A stretch of DNA of 64,000 bases from assembly GCF_900292035.1 (NCBI RefSeq), contig NZ_OMPO01000001.1:291192-355191 (forward strand), written 5' to 3'. Source of the stretch: Blastococcus sp. Marseille-P5729 (GTDB lineage: Bacteria; Actinomycetota; Actinomycetes; Mycobacteriales; Antricoccaceae). Of this stretch, positions 47,617 through 55,807 are shown in pieces. The position numbers were made by a program, and so were the translations under genes. Within the stretch, counting starts at the first letter, position 1; each line of letters starts with the position of its first letter. The notes beneath the pieces were generated by a model. It was not told the origin of the DNA. It was given only the letters and a program-made list of their open reading frames with translations, and did not search any database.

Positions 47617-48318
47617 CTATTCAAGGGGGAGCGAGGGCTGGACGTCCTCGTTGCTGCCCAGGTCTCCCGATCGCCAGTGGCGCCGGCACAGCACCTGGTA
47701 ACGAACCTGGGCCGACTCGCCGGCCGCGGTGTCGGCGACCAGCACCTGTTCGCCCTGCTTGACCAGTACGCCGTCCACCACGCGTCCGTTGTAACGGCCC
47801 TCCCGACCACACCAGCAGAGCACCTCGACCTGCAGCGGGGTGACCACGTCGGCGAGCTCGAACAACCGCTTGGAGCCAGGGAACATCAGGCTACGGAAGT
47901 CGGTAGCCAGCCCGAAGGCATACACATCCACGTCGGCCTCGTCTACGAGCTCGGCAAGCTGGTCGACCTGCTCCACCGACAGGAACTGAGCCTCGTCGAC
48001 GATGAGGTAGTCGACACGTTGTCCGGCCGTCCACCGGTCGCGGACGACACGGCGCAGGTCTGGAACGTCGCTGACGTCGATGGCGCCGCCGGCCATCCCC
48101 ATGCGGCTGCTGATGACCGGCTCACCGGAACGGTCCTTCTGGGTCAGCAGCAGGCCCTTGCGGCCCTGGCGGGCATGGTTGTGGTTGATCTGCAGCGCCA
48201 GCGTCGACTTGCCGCAATCCATCGGTCCGTAAAAGAACTTCAGCTCGGCCGAGACCGGAATCGACCGACGGGCGCCGGCAGCAGGAATGCTGGAGAGCGC
48301 GGATGAAGCGGCAGTCAT
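47617..48318 (-). CDS. tdk: Thymidine kinase
   Basis: 233 aa. Salvage enzyme phosphorylating thymidine to dTMP. FFYGPMDCGKSTLALQ (P-loop, about residues 29-44), YLIVDEAQFLS (Walker B, about 105-115) and GLATDFRSLMFPGSKRLFELAD (about 137-158) define type-II Tdk. The zinc-binding lasso has VLCWCGREGRYN and LCRRHW (three Cys, one His). The first 20 residues are an extra variable tail. Divergent from the aminotransferase at 48398 with an 80-bp gap. Confidence 0.95.
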   Translation of the reverse strand: MTAASSALSSIPAAGARRSIPVSAELKFFYGPMDCGKSTLALQINHNHARQGRKGLLLTQKDRSGEPVISSRMGMAGGAIDVSDVPDLRRVVRDRWTAGQRVDYLIVDEAQFLSVEQVDQLAELVDEADVDVYAFGLATDFRSLMFPGSKRLFELADVVTPLQVEVLCWCGREGRYNGRVVDGVLVKQGEQVLVADTAAGESAQVRYQVLCRRHWRSGDLGSNEDVQPSLPLE

Positions 48319-48397
48319 GATCTATTCAGGGTAGGGCAACCATGCCGGCCGTTGTAGGTTGATCGAGCATCAGCGCGCGATCGAGAGGAGCGTCCGG

Positions 48398-49696
48398 ATG
48401 GGCGAGCACGCGGAACTGCTGACCAGGCACAAGGCCGTGCTGCCGAGCTGGGTCGGGCTGTACTACGACGAGCCGATTGAGATCGTCTCAGGCGACGGCC
48501 GGCACGTCGTCGACGCGGAGGGAAACCGCTATCTGGACTTCTTCGCCGGCATCCTGACCAACATGCTCGGTTACCAGATCCCCGAGGTCAACGAGGCGAT
48601 CAAGCACCAGATCGACAGCGGCGTCGTCCACACCTCGACCCTCTACCTGATCCGTAAGCAGATCGAACTGGCCGAGCAGATCGCCGACCTGTCGGGGATC
48701 CCGGACGCGAAGGTGTTCTTCGTCAACTCGGGTACCGAGGCCAACGAGGCCGCCATGCTGCTGACCACCCAGAAGCGGCGCAGCAACCAGCTGCTGGCGC
48801 TGCGCAACTCCTATCACGGCAGGTCGTTCGGAGCGATGTCGGTCACGGGCAACCGAGGCTGGTCGGCGTCCTCGCTCACCCCGGTCACCACCCGGTACGT
48901 GCACGCGGGCTATCGGCTGCGCAGTCCGTTCAAGGACCTGCCGGACGACGAGTTCATCGCCGCCTGCGTCGCCGACCTGCGAGACGTGATCCAGACCCAG
49001 ACCAGCGGGGACGTCGCGGCGATGATCGCCGAGCCGATCCAGGGCGTCGGCGGGTTCGCCACGCCGCCCGACGGGTTCTTCCGCGCGATGAAGGAGGTCC
49101 TGGACGAGTACGGGATCCTGTTCGTCTCCGACGAGGTGCAGACCGGTTGGGGCCGCACGGGCGAGCATTTCTGGGGGATCGAGGCGCATGGCGTCGTGCC
49201 GGACGCAATGACCTTCGCCAAGGGGCTGGGCAACGGTCTGGCGATCGGTGGAGTGGTCGCAGGCGCCGACCTCATGGATAGCGTGACCGCGCAGTCGATC
49301 ACCACCTTCGGAGGGAATCCGCTGTCGACCGCGGCGGCGAAGGCCACCTTGGACTACGTCATCGACAATGATCTGCAGGCACACGCGCACAAGACCGGCG
49401 CCATGCTCATGGACGGTCTGCGGCGAATCGCCGAGGAGATCCCGCAGGTCATCGACGTCCGAGGGAAAGGCCTGATGCTGGCGTTCGAGCTGGGCGCACC
49501 CCAGACTCTGGACCCCGATGCCGGCATGGCGTCGAAGGTGATGGAGCAGACCAAGCGGCGCGGCCTCCTGGTCGGCAAGGGCGGTCTGCACGGGAACGTG
49601 ATCCGGATGGCGCCTCCGATGACGCTGTCCGAGGACGAGGTCGAGGAGGGGCTCGGCATCCTCGCCGAGTCGCTCGCGGACTCCTGCGCGACCTGA
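48398..49696 (+). CDS. Class-III pyridoxal-phosphate aminotransferase
   Basis: 432 aa from ATG 48398, with AGAGGAG upstream; the earlier in-frame TTG 48359 is less likely. Class-III fold: FVNSGTEANEAAMLLTTQ (about residues 110-127), SYHGRS, DEVQTGWGRTGEHFWGIEAH (about 246-265, the Asp contacting the PLP nitrogen) and the Schiff-base Lys in TFAKGLGNGLAIGG (about 275-288). The substrate could be an ornithine, beta-alanine or glyoxylate-type pair (AGXT2-like); this is not decided by the sequence. No obvious operon partner. Confidence 0.9.
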   Translation: MGEHAELLTRHKAVLPSWVGLYYDEPIEIVSGDGRHVVDAEGNRYLDFFAGILTNMLGYQIPEVNEAIKHQIDSGVVHTSTLYLIRKQIELAEQIADLSGIPDAKVFFVNSGTEANEAAMLLTTQKRRSNQLLALRNSYHGRSFGAMSVTGNRGWSASSLTPVTTRYVHAGYRLRSPFKDLPDDEFIAACVADLRDVIQTQTSGDVAAMIAEPIQGVGGFATPPDGFFRAMKEVLDEYGILFVSDEVQTGWGRTGEHFWGIEAHGVVPDAMTFAKGLGNGLAIGGVVAGADLMDSVTAQSITTFGGNPLSTAAAKATLDYVIDNDLQAHAHKTGAMLMDGLRRIAEEIPQVIDVRGKGLMLAFELGAPQTLDPDAGMASKVMEQTKRRGLLVGKGGLHGNVIRMAPPMTLSEDEVEEGLGILAESLADSCAT

Positions 49697-49729
49697 CGTC
49701 TCCACCTCGACGGTGTGACGGGGTGGACG

Positions 49730-50434
49730 TCAGATTCGGATGCTCGCGGTGACCTTCTCGTGGTCCAGCTCGATCAGCTGCGCGCCGACGTCGGACATGC
49801 GGTAGCTGAACTCGTCGCCATCGTGCTGCATCCCGTAGTACGTCGAGAGACCGCCGAGGTGTCGTAGCCCCCAAGGCTCGGCATGCTCATACCGCTGGTG
49901 AGTGTGACCGCTGAGGACGGCGCGGACGTGCGGGCGTTCGCGCAGCGCGCCCAGCAGGCCGGTCGCATCATCGAGCTGGAACCAGGAGTGGGTGCTTCGT
50001 GAGCGAATCGGGTGGTGTATCGCCAGCACTGTAGGGCGTTCGTCGTGGGCATCGATCTGCTCCAGTACCCGCTCGGCAGTGCCATGGATCTCGCCGGGGA
50101 TCACGGTGTCGACCCCGACGATCCGCCATCCGCCGATCTCGATCGGCTGCGTACCGAACGCCTGGCGGGTGGCCGCCGGATCGTCGTGGTTACCCGGCAC
50201 CGCCAGCACCGGAACGTCGTACTCGGTGAGACGGTCACGGACTCGCTCTGCGGCGCCGACCGCCTCGACCTCGGCGATATCACCGGTGTGCACGATCGCA
50301 TCGACGGATCCGGCCACCGATGCGAGCGTGCGCTCCAGCGACTCTTCGGGGGTCGCGCGTGGGACCGAGCTGTTGCGGAACGTCCCGGAATAGCCGAAGT
50401 GGGTATCGCTGATGTGCAGCAGCTGCAGGCGCAT
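49730..50434 (-). CDS. Metallophosphoesterase (cyclic nucleotide phosphodiesterase-like)
   Basis: 234 aa from ATG 50434. Calcineurin-like motifs in order: LLHISDTHFG (about residues 5-14), IVHTGDIAE, AVPGNHDD, VLAIHHP and LSGHTHQRYEH. Such enzymes hydrolyse cyclic nucleotides or phosphodiesters in the cytoplasm. GAGGAG site upstream. It is the third gene of an operon after GDPD and PlsC-like genes (8-bp gap), suggesting a role in phospholipid or nucleotide turnover, not proven. The longer open frame is antisense/upstream code. Confidence 0.88.
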   Translation of the reverse strand: MRLQLLHISDTHFGYSGTFRNSSVPRATPEESLERTLASVAGSVDAIVHTGDIAEVEAVGAAERVRDRLTEYDVPVLAVPGNHDDPAATRQAFGTQPIEIGGWRIVGVDTVIPGEIHGTAERVLEQIDAHDERPTVLAIHHPIRSRSTHSWFQLDDATGLLGALRERPHVRAVLSGHTHQRYEHAEPWGLRHLGGLSTYYGMQHDGDEFSYRMSDVGAQLIELDHEKVTASIRI

Positions 50435-50442
50435 GGGGCTCC

Positions 50443-51279
50443 TCACGGAAGCTCGTCGGGAACCTGGCCGTCGGGAAAGGCGGCCGTGGGCCGGTCCGGT
50501 ACTGGACGAGTCTCGTCGACGAATTGGGGCGCGTGCGGCTCGCCCGCACGGAGCGGGGCCAGCAGGCGCGTCTGGGCGGCGGCGATCCGGTTGCGGGCGC
50601 GCATGGCGTCGCCGCGGCGGTCCGCGCGCAGTCCCGACAGATCGACGGGCTCGCCGAAATGAACGCGAAGGGTCGGACGTCGCCACGTGGCCGAGAGGGT
50701 AGAGGTGAGCATCGCCTTCGGCTGGTCGTACTTGGTGACCTCGTGGGCTCCCCACTGGGCTACCGGAATGACCGGGATCTGGTGCTTGAGCGCGATCCGC
50801 GCCAGACCGGTCTTCCCGCGCTCGGGCCACATTCCCGGATCGAGCGTGACCCGGCCCTCCTGATAGATGCACAGGTGCGCACCGTGGTGCAGCGCGAGAT
50901 CCACCAGCTCCATCGACCGCGCCGCGTCGGTCTTGCCGCGCTCGACCCTGAGGCTGCCGGAGCGTTCCAGCAGCGGTCCGACGACCGGCGCGGTCATGAT
51001 CCCGCCGGTGACCAGAAAACGCGCGTCGAGTCCCACCGTGCCCATCGCAGCGGCGATCACGAAGGTGTCGAAGTTGCCGATATGGTTCGGCGCGATCAGC
51101 AGGGGCCCGCTGCGCAGATCCGCGCGCACGGACCCGGTGACCTCGAGATGTCCGAAGGGAGCCAATACGTATCGACCTCGTTTGATGATCCAGCGCCAGA
51201 ACCACCAGGTGGGCTGGGTCGCCGAGACGCGCTGCCGCTCGAACCAGTCGGCGGCCGCGCGAGCCTGCTGCCCCCTCAT
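50443..51279 (-). CDS. PlsC-like acyltransferase
   Basis: 278 aa. LIAPNHIGNFDTFVIAAAMG has the NHxxxxD active site (about residues 65-72), then LRVERGK, CIYQEGRVTLDPG (EGR motif) and VIPVAQWGAHEV: a 1-acyl-glycerol-3-phosphate acyltransferase family enzyme. The exact acceptor is unknown. ATG 51279 overlaps the GDPD stop (ATGA), so translation is coupled. The 60-residue C-terminal extension is not family-typical. Confidence 0.88.
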   Translation of the reverse strand: MRGQQARAAADWFERQRVSATQPTWWFWRWIIKRGRYVLAPFGHLEVTGSVRADLRSGPLLIAPNHIGNFDTFVIAAAMGTVGLDARFLVTGGIMTAPVVGPLLERSGSLRVERGKTDAARSMELVDLALHHGAHLCIYQEGRVTLDPGMWPERGKTGLARIALKHQIPVIPVAQWGAHEVTKYDQPKAMLTSTLSATWRRPTLRVHFGEPVDLSGLRADRRGDAMRARNRIAAAQTRLLAPLRAGEPHAPQFVDETRPVPDRPTAAFPDGQVPDELP

Positions 51280-52049
51280 TCGCTCCACTGGCCCCTGCCG
51301 TCGAGGACGTCCTTGAGCACCTGGGGCTCGTCGGTCATGATCCCGTCGACACCGAGATCGAGCAGCCGTTCCATCTCCGAGGGGTCGTCGATGGTCCACA
51401 CGTGCACCTTGATCCCCAGCGAGTGGGCCGTCTCGACGAATCGGCGGTCGACGACGCGCACCCGACCCATCCCGACCGGCACCTGGGCGGCTTGGGCACG
51501 GAACCGAGCGATCCGCGCGGAGGTTCGCATCATCGATACCGCCCGTAGTAGGGCCACCTCGCGCTGGCCCATGGAGGTCGCGATCCGTCCGTGGGTCAGG
51601 ATGCGCATCCTGCGCAGCCGAGCGTCCGAGAACGACGCGAGGCAGATCCGGTCGGCGGCCTCGACGCCTCGGGACTGGATGAGCTGCACCAGCGGGACGA
51701 CGACGTCCGGCACCTTCGCATCGATGTTGAAGCGCAGCTCGGGGAATTCGTCGAGCAGGTCGTGCAGTCGCGGGATCGTCGCTGTGCCGCCGATGCGCGC
51801 CTTCGAGATCTCGTCCCAGCTCAGGTCGCGAATGCGACCGCGAGCGTCAGTGGTCCGGTCGAGCGTTGGATCGTGAACCGCAACCACCTCGCCGTCCTTG
51901 CTGAGATGGACGTCGGTCTCGATGTAGCGGTATCCGAGGTCGACGCAGCGACGCACCGCTTCGAGCGAGTTCTCGATGCCTTCCCAGGCGCCGCCCCGGT
52001 GCGCGATGGCGACGGGGGAGGGAACGTCGAAGTAACTGCTCACGCTCAT
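51276..52049 (-). CDS. Glycerophosphodiester phosphodiesterase
   Basis: 257 aa. GDPD motifs: AIAHRGGAWEGIENSLEA (about residues 14-31), YIETDVHLSKDGEVVAVHDPTLDRTT (about 41-66, two metal acids and His) and the final DGIMTDEP (about 241-248). It splits glycerophosphodiesters to glycerol-3-phosphate and an alcohol, a supply for the PlsC-like acyltransferase whose start overlaps its stop. Start ATG 52049. Confidence 0.92.
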   Translation of the reverse strand: MSVSSYFDVPSPVAIAHRGGAWEGIENSLEAVRRCVDLGYRYIETDVHLSKDGEVVAVHDPTLDRTTDARGRIRDLSWDEISKARIGGTATIPRLHDLLDEFPELRFNIDAKVPDVVVPLVQLIQSRGVEAADRICLASFSDARLRRMRILTHGRIATSMGQREVALLRAVSMMRTSARIARFRAQAAQVPVGMGRVRVVDRRFVETAHSLGIKVHVWTIDDPSEMERLLDLGVDGIMTDEPQVLKDVLDGRGQWSE

Positions 52050-52138
52050 CCTCCTCGTCCGGTCCTCGTCTGCTGAACGTTAGCGGACCCGCAACGATGA
52101 CGCGGGCGCGGCGTCCCGCCGGCAAGCGGGCGCCTCGT

Positions 52139-52144
52139 TAGGCT
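52139..52144 (+). promoter_or_regulatory. -10 box TAGGCT for the 52151 gene
   Basis: TAGGCT ends 6 nt before GTG 52151, a leaderless arrangement. Confidence 0.4.
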
Positions 52145-52150
52145 GACCGC

Positions 52151-52492
52151 GTGGCAGAGCAGGCCAGGTGCGAGTGGTGCAGCCGACGGATCGTGGACGA
52201 CCAGCGGATCGGACGGCGGAAGCGGTACTGCACCCAGTCCTGCCGCCAGCGGGCGTACGAGAAGCGCCGGCAGCTGGCCGGCGGTGGCACGATGACGGTC
52301 GGAGCCGATGCGGTGGTGATGAACCGTGGTGAGCTGGAGAGCATTCAGGATCGGTTGTACGTGCTCCGCAGCGCGGTCGAGGTGCTGGCCGACGCAGTTG
52401 CGGCCGGCGCGGCTGCTGACGAGCTCACCACCGTGGCGCGTGAGGTCATCGCGGCGACGGGAGACCTGGATCGTCTCTGGATCACTCCCTGA
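52151..52492 (+). CDS. Small zinc-finger protein, unknown function
   Basis: 113 aa. The N-terminus CEWCSRRI...RYCTQSCRQRAYEKRR is a compact C-x2-C...C-x3-C zinc finger with a basic helix (about residues 7-41), like small nucleic-acid-binding fingers. The rest is a predicted helical bundle (ELESIQDRLYVLRSAVEVLADAV). I do not recognise a named family. GTG start with a -10 box at the leaderless spacing. Convergent overlap of 11 bp with the next gene. Confidence 0.6.
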   Translation: MAEQARCEWCSRRIVDDQRIGRRKRYCTQSCRQRAYEKRRQLAGGGTMTVGADAVVMNRGELESIQDRLYVLRSAVEVLADAVAAGAAADELTTVAREVIAATGDLDRLWITP

Positions 52493-53744
52493 CCCCGACA
52501 CGAGGTTCTGCCGGCCGGAGCGTTATCAGGGCGATCTCCGGTCGCGCACCGATCCGGAATGGCGGGCCCCAGAAACCGGTGCCGCGGCTGACGTAGATCT
52601 GAGTCCGGTCGTTCACGTCGTGGAGCCCGGCGACGTACTTCTGGTCCGCGCGCACGAGGTAATGGAAGGGCCACATCTGGCCGCCGTGGGTGTGTCCGGC
52701 AAGCTGGAGGTCTACGCCGCTCGCGGCAGCGTCCTTGGCCTGCTTCGGCTGGTGTGCGAGCAGCAGCACCGGCACGTCTGCTGGCGCTCCGTCCAGGGCG
52801 GCGGAAATGTCGGGTCCGTGACCGGCGATCCCGGAGTGAGTTCCGGTCGGGTCATCGATGCCGGCGATCACGAGGCTGCCAGCCCCGCGGTGGTAGACCA
52901 CGTGCCGGTTGTGCAAGAACTCCCAACCCAGCTCCCGCATGCGGCTGGCCCAGTGCTCTGCATCGCTGAGGTACTCGTGGTTGCCGGTGATGTAGTAGCG
53001 GTGCTCTGCATCGATCGCGCCCAGCCGGTCCACGGCCGGATCACGCAGCCGCGTACCGCCGTCCGCTAGATCGCCGGTGTGGCAGTAGATGTCGGCGTTG
53101 AGCTCCGCCGCTTGCTTGGCAATGCGGCTGGCCCACCGCGGGCCGAGAAATCGGGAGAGGTGAGTGTCGGTGATCTGGGCGATCGTGAGCCCGTCGAGGT
53201 CTGGATGCAGACGGGGGAGGACGATGTGAGGTCGTGTGATGGCCACCGGGCCCAGCGCGCGCCAAGCTCCCCATGACAGCAGCATCACAACGACGCCCAC
53301 CACAATGAGAGCAGTGATCGCGCCTCGCTCTCGGACGTGGGCGATCGTCAGCGCAAGTCGAAGCAGCTCGCCGATGCCCGTCCACACGAACAGCTGAAAG
53401 ATGACCCCCAGCCAGGTATCGCCGGCGGCGCCCAGAGCGTCGCGCTTTGCCACATGGCCGGCGATAAGACACACCACGAGGCCGACGGCACCGATCAGTC
53501 CCGCAGCGATCGCGCCGCCGAGGCCCAGGGCACCTGAGCAGTGCAGCAGACGAATGCTGGGGTAAATATGCAGGATCAGGGCCACGATAGTTATGACAAC
53601 TAGCCCGGCGAGCCCGCGCAGCACTCGAGCACGACGCGACAAGCGGGACGGCGCACCTGAGGACGGTGGGTCTGCGGTCGCGTCGACGTACGCCTCGGGC
53701 GTGGGTGTTGGGGCTGAGGTCACGACACCTGTGTACACCAGCAA
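52482..53744 (-). CDS. Membrane-anchored metallophosphoesterase
   Basis: About 413-420 aa. Four or five N-terminal membrane helices (about residues 40-165) precede a calcineurin-like domain from about 185: LTIAQITDTHLSRFLG, DIYCHTGDLADGG, YYITGNHEYLSDA, VLLLAHQP and LQLAGHTHGGQMWP complete the metal site. The active site is probably outside or at the membrane face, as in YkuE/YaeI-type enzymes that hydrolyse lipid-linked phosphates. The start is uncertain: TTG 53744, GTG 53723 or nearby; no clear ribosome site. Confidence 0.82.
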   Translation of the reverse strand: MLVYTGVVTSAPTPTPEAYVDATADPPSSGAPSRLSRRARVLRGLAGLVVITIVALILHIYPSIRLLHCSGALGLGGAIAAGLIGAVGLVVCLIAGHVAKRDALGAAGDTWLGVIFQLFVWTGIGELLRLALTIAHVRERGAITALIVVGVVVMLLSWGAWRALGPVAITRPHIVLPRLHPDLDGLTIAQITDTHLSRFLGPRWASRIAKQAAELNADIYCHTGDLADGGTRLRDPAVDRLGAIDAEHRYYITGNHEYLSDAEHWASRMRELGWEFLHNRHVVYHRGAGSLVIAGIDDPTGTHSGIAGHGPDISAALDGAPADVPVLLLAHQPKQAKDAAASGVDLQLAGHTHGGQMWPFHYLVRADQKYVAGLHDVNDRTQIYVSRGTGFWGPPFRIGARPEIALITLRPAEPRVGVRE

Positions 53745-53787
53745 TCACCGGAGCGTCCGCGGACGATCACCGGAGCGTCCGCGGATC
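53744..53787. repeat. Two tandem 22-bp repeats beside the metallophosphoesterase start
   Basis: Two copies sharing ATCACCGGAGCGTCCGCGGA (20 of 22 positions) lie end to end just before the reverse-strand gene's first possible start codon. They may be promoter-region slippage. Confidence 0.8.
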
Positions 53788-54375
53788 ATGACGCGAGCCG
53801 ACACCAGGTCGCGCACCAGAGACGCGGACTGCGCACTCGGGTTAGGCCCACACGAAAGCGTCACAGTGACGTTTCGACGCGCCTCAACGGAGCGGCGGGA
53901 GCGTAGTGCTACGGGTCAGCTCACGCGGCATCAGGCGCTGCCATTCACCGGCCCGGCCGGACGACGGCAAGGCCCACGCGTCCGTCATCCACACATTTAG
54001 CGCGAGCTGACGGACTTCGCTGGACGCAGACCGGCCGTGCGGCGTCCACGTCGTCGTTGAGCCAGCAACCGCCGACCGCAGAGGCCGTCGAGGCGTTCAA
54101 GTGCCACATGCGCCGATAATCGACATTATGTCAGACTGTAGTCTGCGTATTCGACTGGATGAATCAGTTGGGCCGCGCCGGCCGACGCCCCTGTGGTGCT
54201 GGGTTTAGGGCCGTGACCTGCGGCTATGAGTTGGGTGTGCAGCCGGCGTGGGCCACGCGAGCCGTCACCGGAGATTGATGGAGCAACGGCGGTGATCCGT
54301 TGACCTGCGGGTTCACCGTGAGGTTTCATTGAGTGCATCATTGATTCAGTTGCCGAATCGCTTTGGGGGCTGCTC
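53788..54375. other. 588-bp gap at the left edge of the recombinase cassette
   Basis: No gene is supported; open frames here are short and codon-poor. It holds the small inverted repeat CAGACT-GT-AGTCTG near 54132 and the approach to the recombinase gene. This is where a left attachment end of the cassette would be expected, but I could not identify one. Confidence 0.5.
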
Positions 54376-55473
54376 GTGGAGGTTGACGAGGTCGGGCGGG
54401 TGCATCTTCTGCAGTCGGTCCCGCTGCTGCATCCGGAGCAGCAGGTAGTGGCCGACATGCTGCAGGGCTGGCGAAACCGGCAGTTGAGCCGCAACCTTCA
54501 GTTCGCCACGATCAACCCGCGCGTCCGGTACGTGCAGCGGTTCATCGAGCACCTGAACGTGATGCCGTGGGAGTGGACGCCTCGGATGGTCGAGGAGTAC
54601 TTCGGCGATCTGCGGTCGATCCGGCGGTTGAGCCACGCATCGCTGCGGGCGCATCAGAGCGCGCTGCGGGATTTCACCTCCTACATCAGTAACCCGGACT
54701 ATGGCTGGGACCGGGTCTGCGAGGGCCTGTTCGGGACGCACCCGGCGCAGGTCTTCTTCGAGTGGAACACGGCCGTGCATGTGCAGGAGTTCGAAGGCCG
54801 ACCGGCCAAACGCCCGTACACCAAGCGCGAGCTGCAGCAGCTGTTCGACCATGCCGACAACGAGGTCGCCCGGATCGTGGCGGCCGGTCGCAAGGGCTGG
54901 TTCCCGGCCTACCGCGACGCGGCGATGCTGAAGATCGCCTACTCGTATGGCCTGCGCTTCAACGAGTTGCGCCATCTGCAGACGGTCGATTTCGCCAGGA
55001 ACCCGCACGCCCCCGTGTTCGGCGCGTTCGGGGTCTGCAAGGTTCGCTACGGCAAGTCCCGGTCCGGCTCCCCGCACAAGCCACGCAGCGTGCTGACCGC
55101 GTTCACCTGGACACCGGAAGTGCTACAGGACTGGATCGCGAACGGCCGCGGCCCCCGGGACGGGCTGGATCTGTTCCCCAGCGAACGCGGCGGGCTGGTC
55201 GTGGAGTCCACGCTGCTGCGCCGCCTACGCCGGTACTGCGACGAGTTGGGCTTCCCCGACGGGCTGGATCTGCACTCGCTGCGCCGCTCGTATGCCACGC
55301 ACCTGCTCGAAGACGGCTGGGACCCGGTGTTCGTGCAGCGACAGATGGGCCACGAGCACGCGTCCACCACCGGGATCTACCAGTTCGTCAGCGATGATTT
55401 CCGGAACGCCGCGTTGCGCGCGGCCCTGGATCGCACGATCAAGGATGCAGACGAACAACGCCCGGAGGCTTGA
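54376..55473 (+). CDS. Tyrosine recombinase / integrase
   Basis: 365 aa from GTG 54376. The N-terminal core-binding domain (about residues 35-105, LRAHQSALRDFTSYI) precedes a complete catalytic domain: Arg in SYGLRFNELRHL (about 194), Lys in VRYGKSRSGSPHK (about 231), HSLRR (about 299-303), GH in QMGHEHASTTGIYQF (about 324) and the nucleophile Tyr (about 335). It is the first gene of a coupled three-gene cassette: 1 bp separates its stop from the HTH ATG. Confidence 0.9.
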   Translation: MEVDEVGRVHLLQSVPLLHPEQQVVADMLQGWRNRQLSRNLQFATINPRVRYVQRFIEHLNVMPWEWTPRMVEEYFGDLRSIRRLSHASLRAHQSALRDFTSYISNPDYGWDRVCEGLFGTHPAQVFFEWNTAVHVQEFEGRPAKRPYTKRELQQLFDHADNEVARIVAAGRKGWFPAYRDAAMLKIAYSYGLRFNELRHLQTVDFARNPHAPVFGAFGVCKVRYGKSRSGSPHKPRSVLTAFTWTPEVLQDWIANGRGPRDGLDLFPSERGGLVVESTLLRRLRRYCDELGFPDGLDLHSLRRSYATHLLEDGWDPVFVQRQMGHEHASTTGIYQFVSDDFRNAALRAALDRTIKDADEQRPEA

Positions 55474-55474
55474 T

Positions 55475-55807
55475 ATGCGCCGCGAAGTCGACTACACCTG
55501 GCGGCTGGCAGAGCTGATGGCCGCGCGGGGACTGCACAACACCACCGAGCTGATCCCGCTGCTGGCCGAACGCGGCATCGCGCTCTCCCGCCCGCAGGTC
55601 TATCGCCTGGTCAACCAGCGCCCCGAACGGATCAACCTGCAGGTCGTCGCGGCGATCTGCGACATCTTCGAGTGCGGACCCGAAGGCCTGGTGACGGTGA
55701 CCGCTACCGACGCCCGTCGCCGCAAGACCGCCTCCGCGCCGCAGAAGAACGTGGTGGACCTCAACCGCGTCGCCCGGCCACGACGAGCACGAGTCATCGA
55801 TGACTGA
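55475..55807 (+). CDS. Small XRE-type helix-turn-helix protein
   Basis: 110 aa from ATG 55475 with GGAGG upstream. ELIPLLAERGIALSRPQVYR (about residues 25-44) and LVNQRPERINLQVVAAICD form a Cro/CI-like HTH, followed by FECGPEGLVT and a basic tail. As the middle gene of a recombinase cassette it may regulate the cassette or act as a DNA-bending partner. Its stop overlaps the next gene's ATG by 8 bp (ATGACTGA). Confidence 0.8.
   Translation: MRREVDYTWRLAELMAARGLHNTTELIPLLAERGIALSRPQVYRLVNQRPERINLQVVAAICDIFECGPEGLVTVTATDARRRKTASAPQKNVVDLNRVARPRRARVIDD

Noticed and set aside
53788..54375. tRNA gene as attachment site for the recombinase cassette
   Set aside because: No cloverleaf or T-arm GGTTCRANNCC sequence was found in the gap. 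The only tRNA seen is at 5149-5233.
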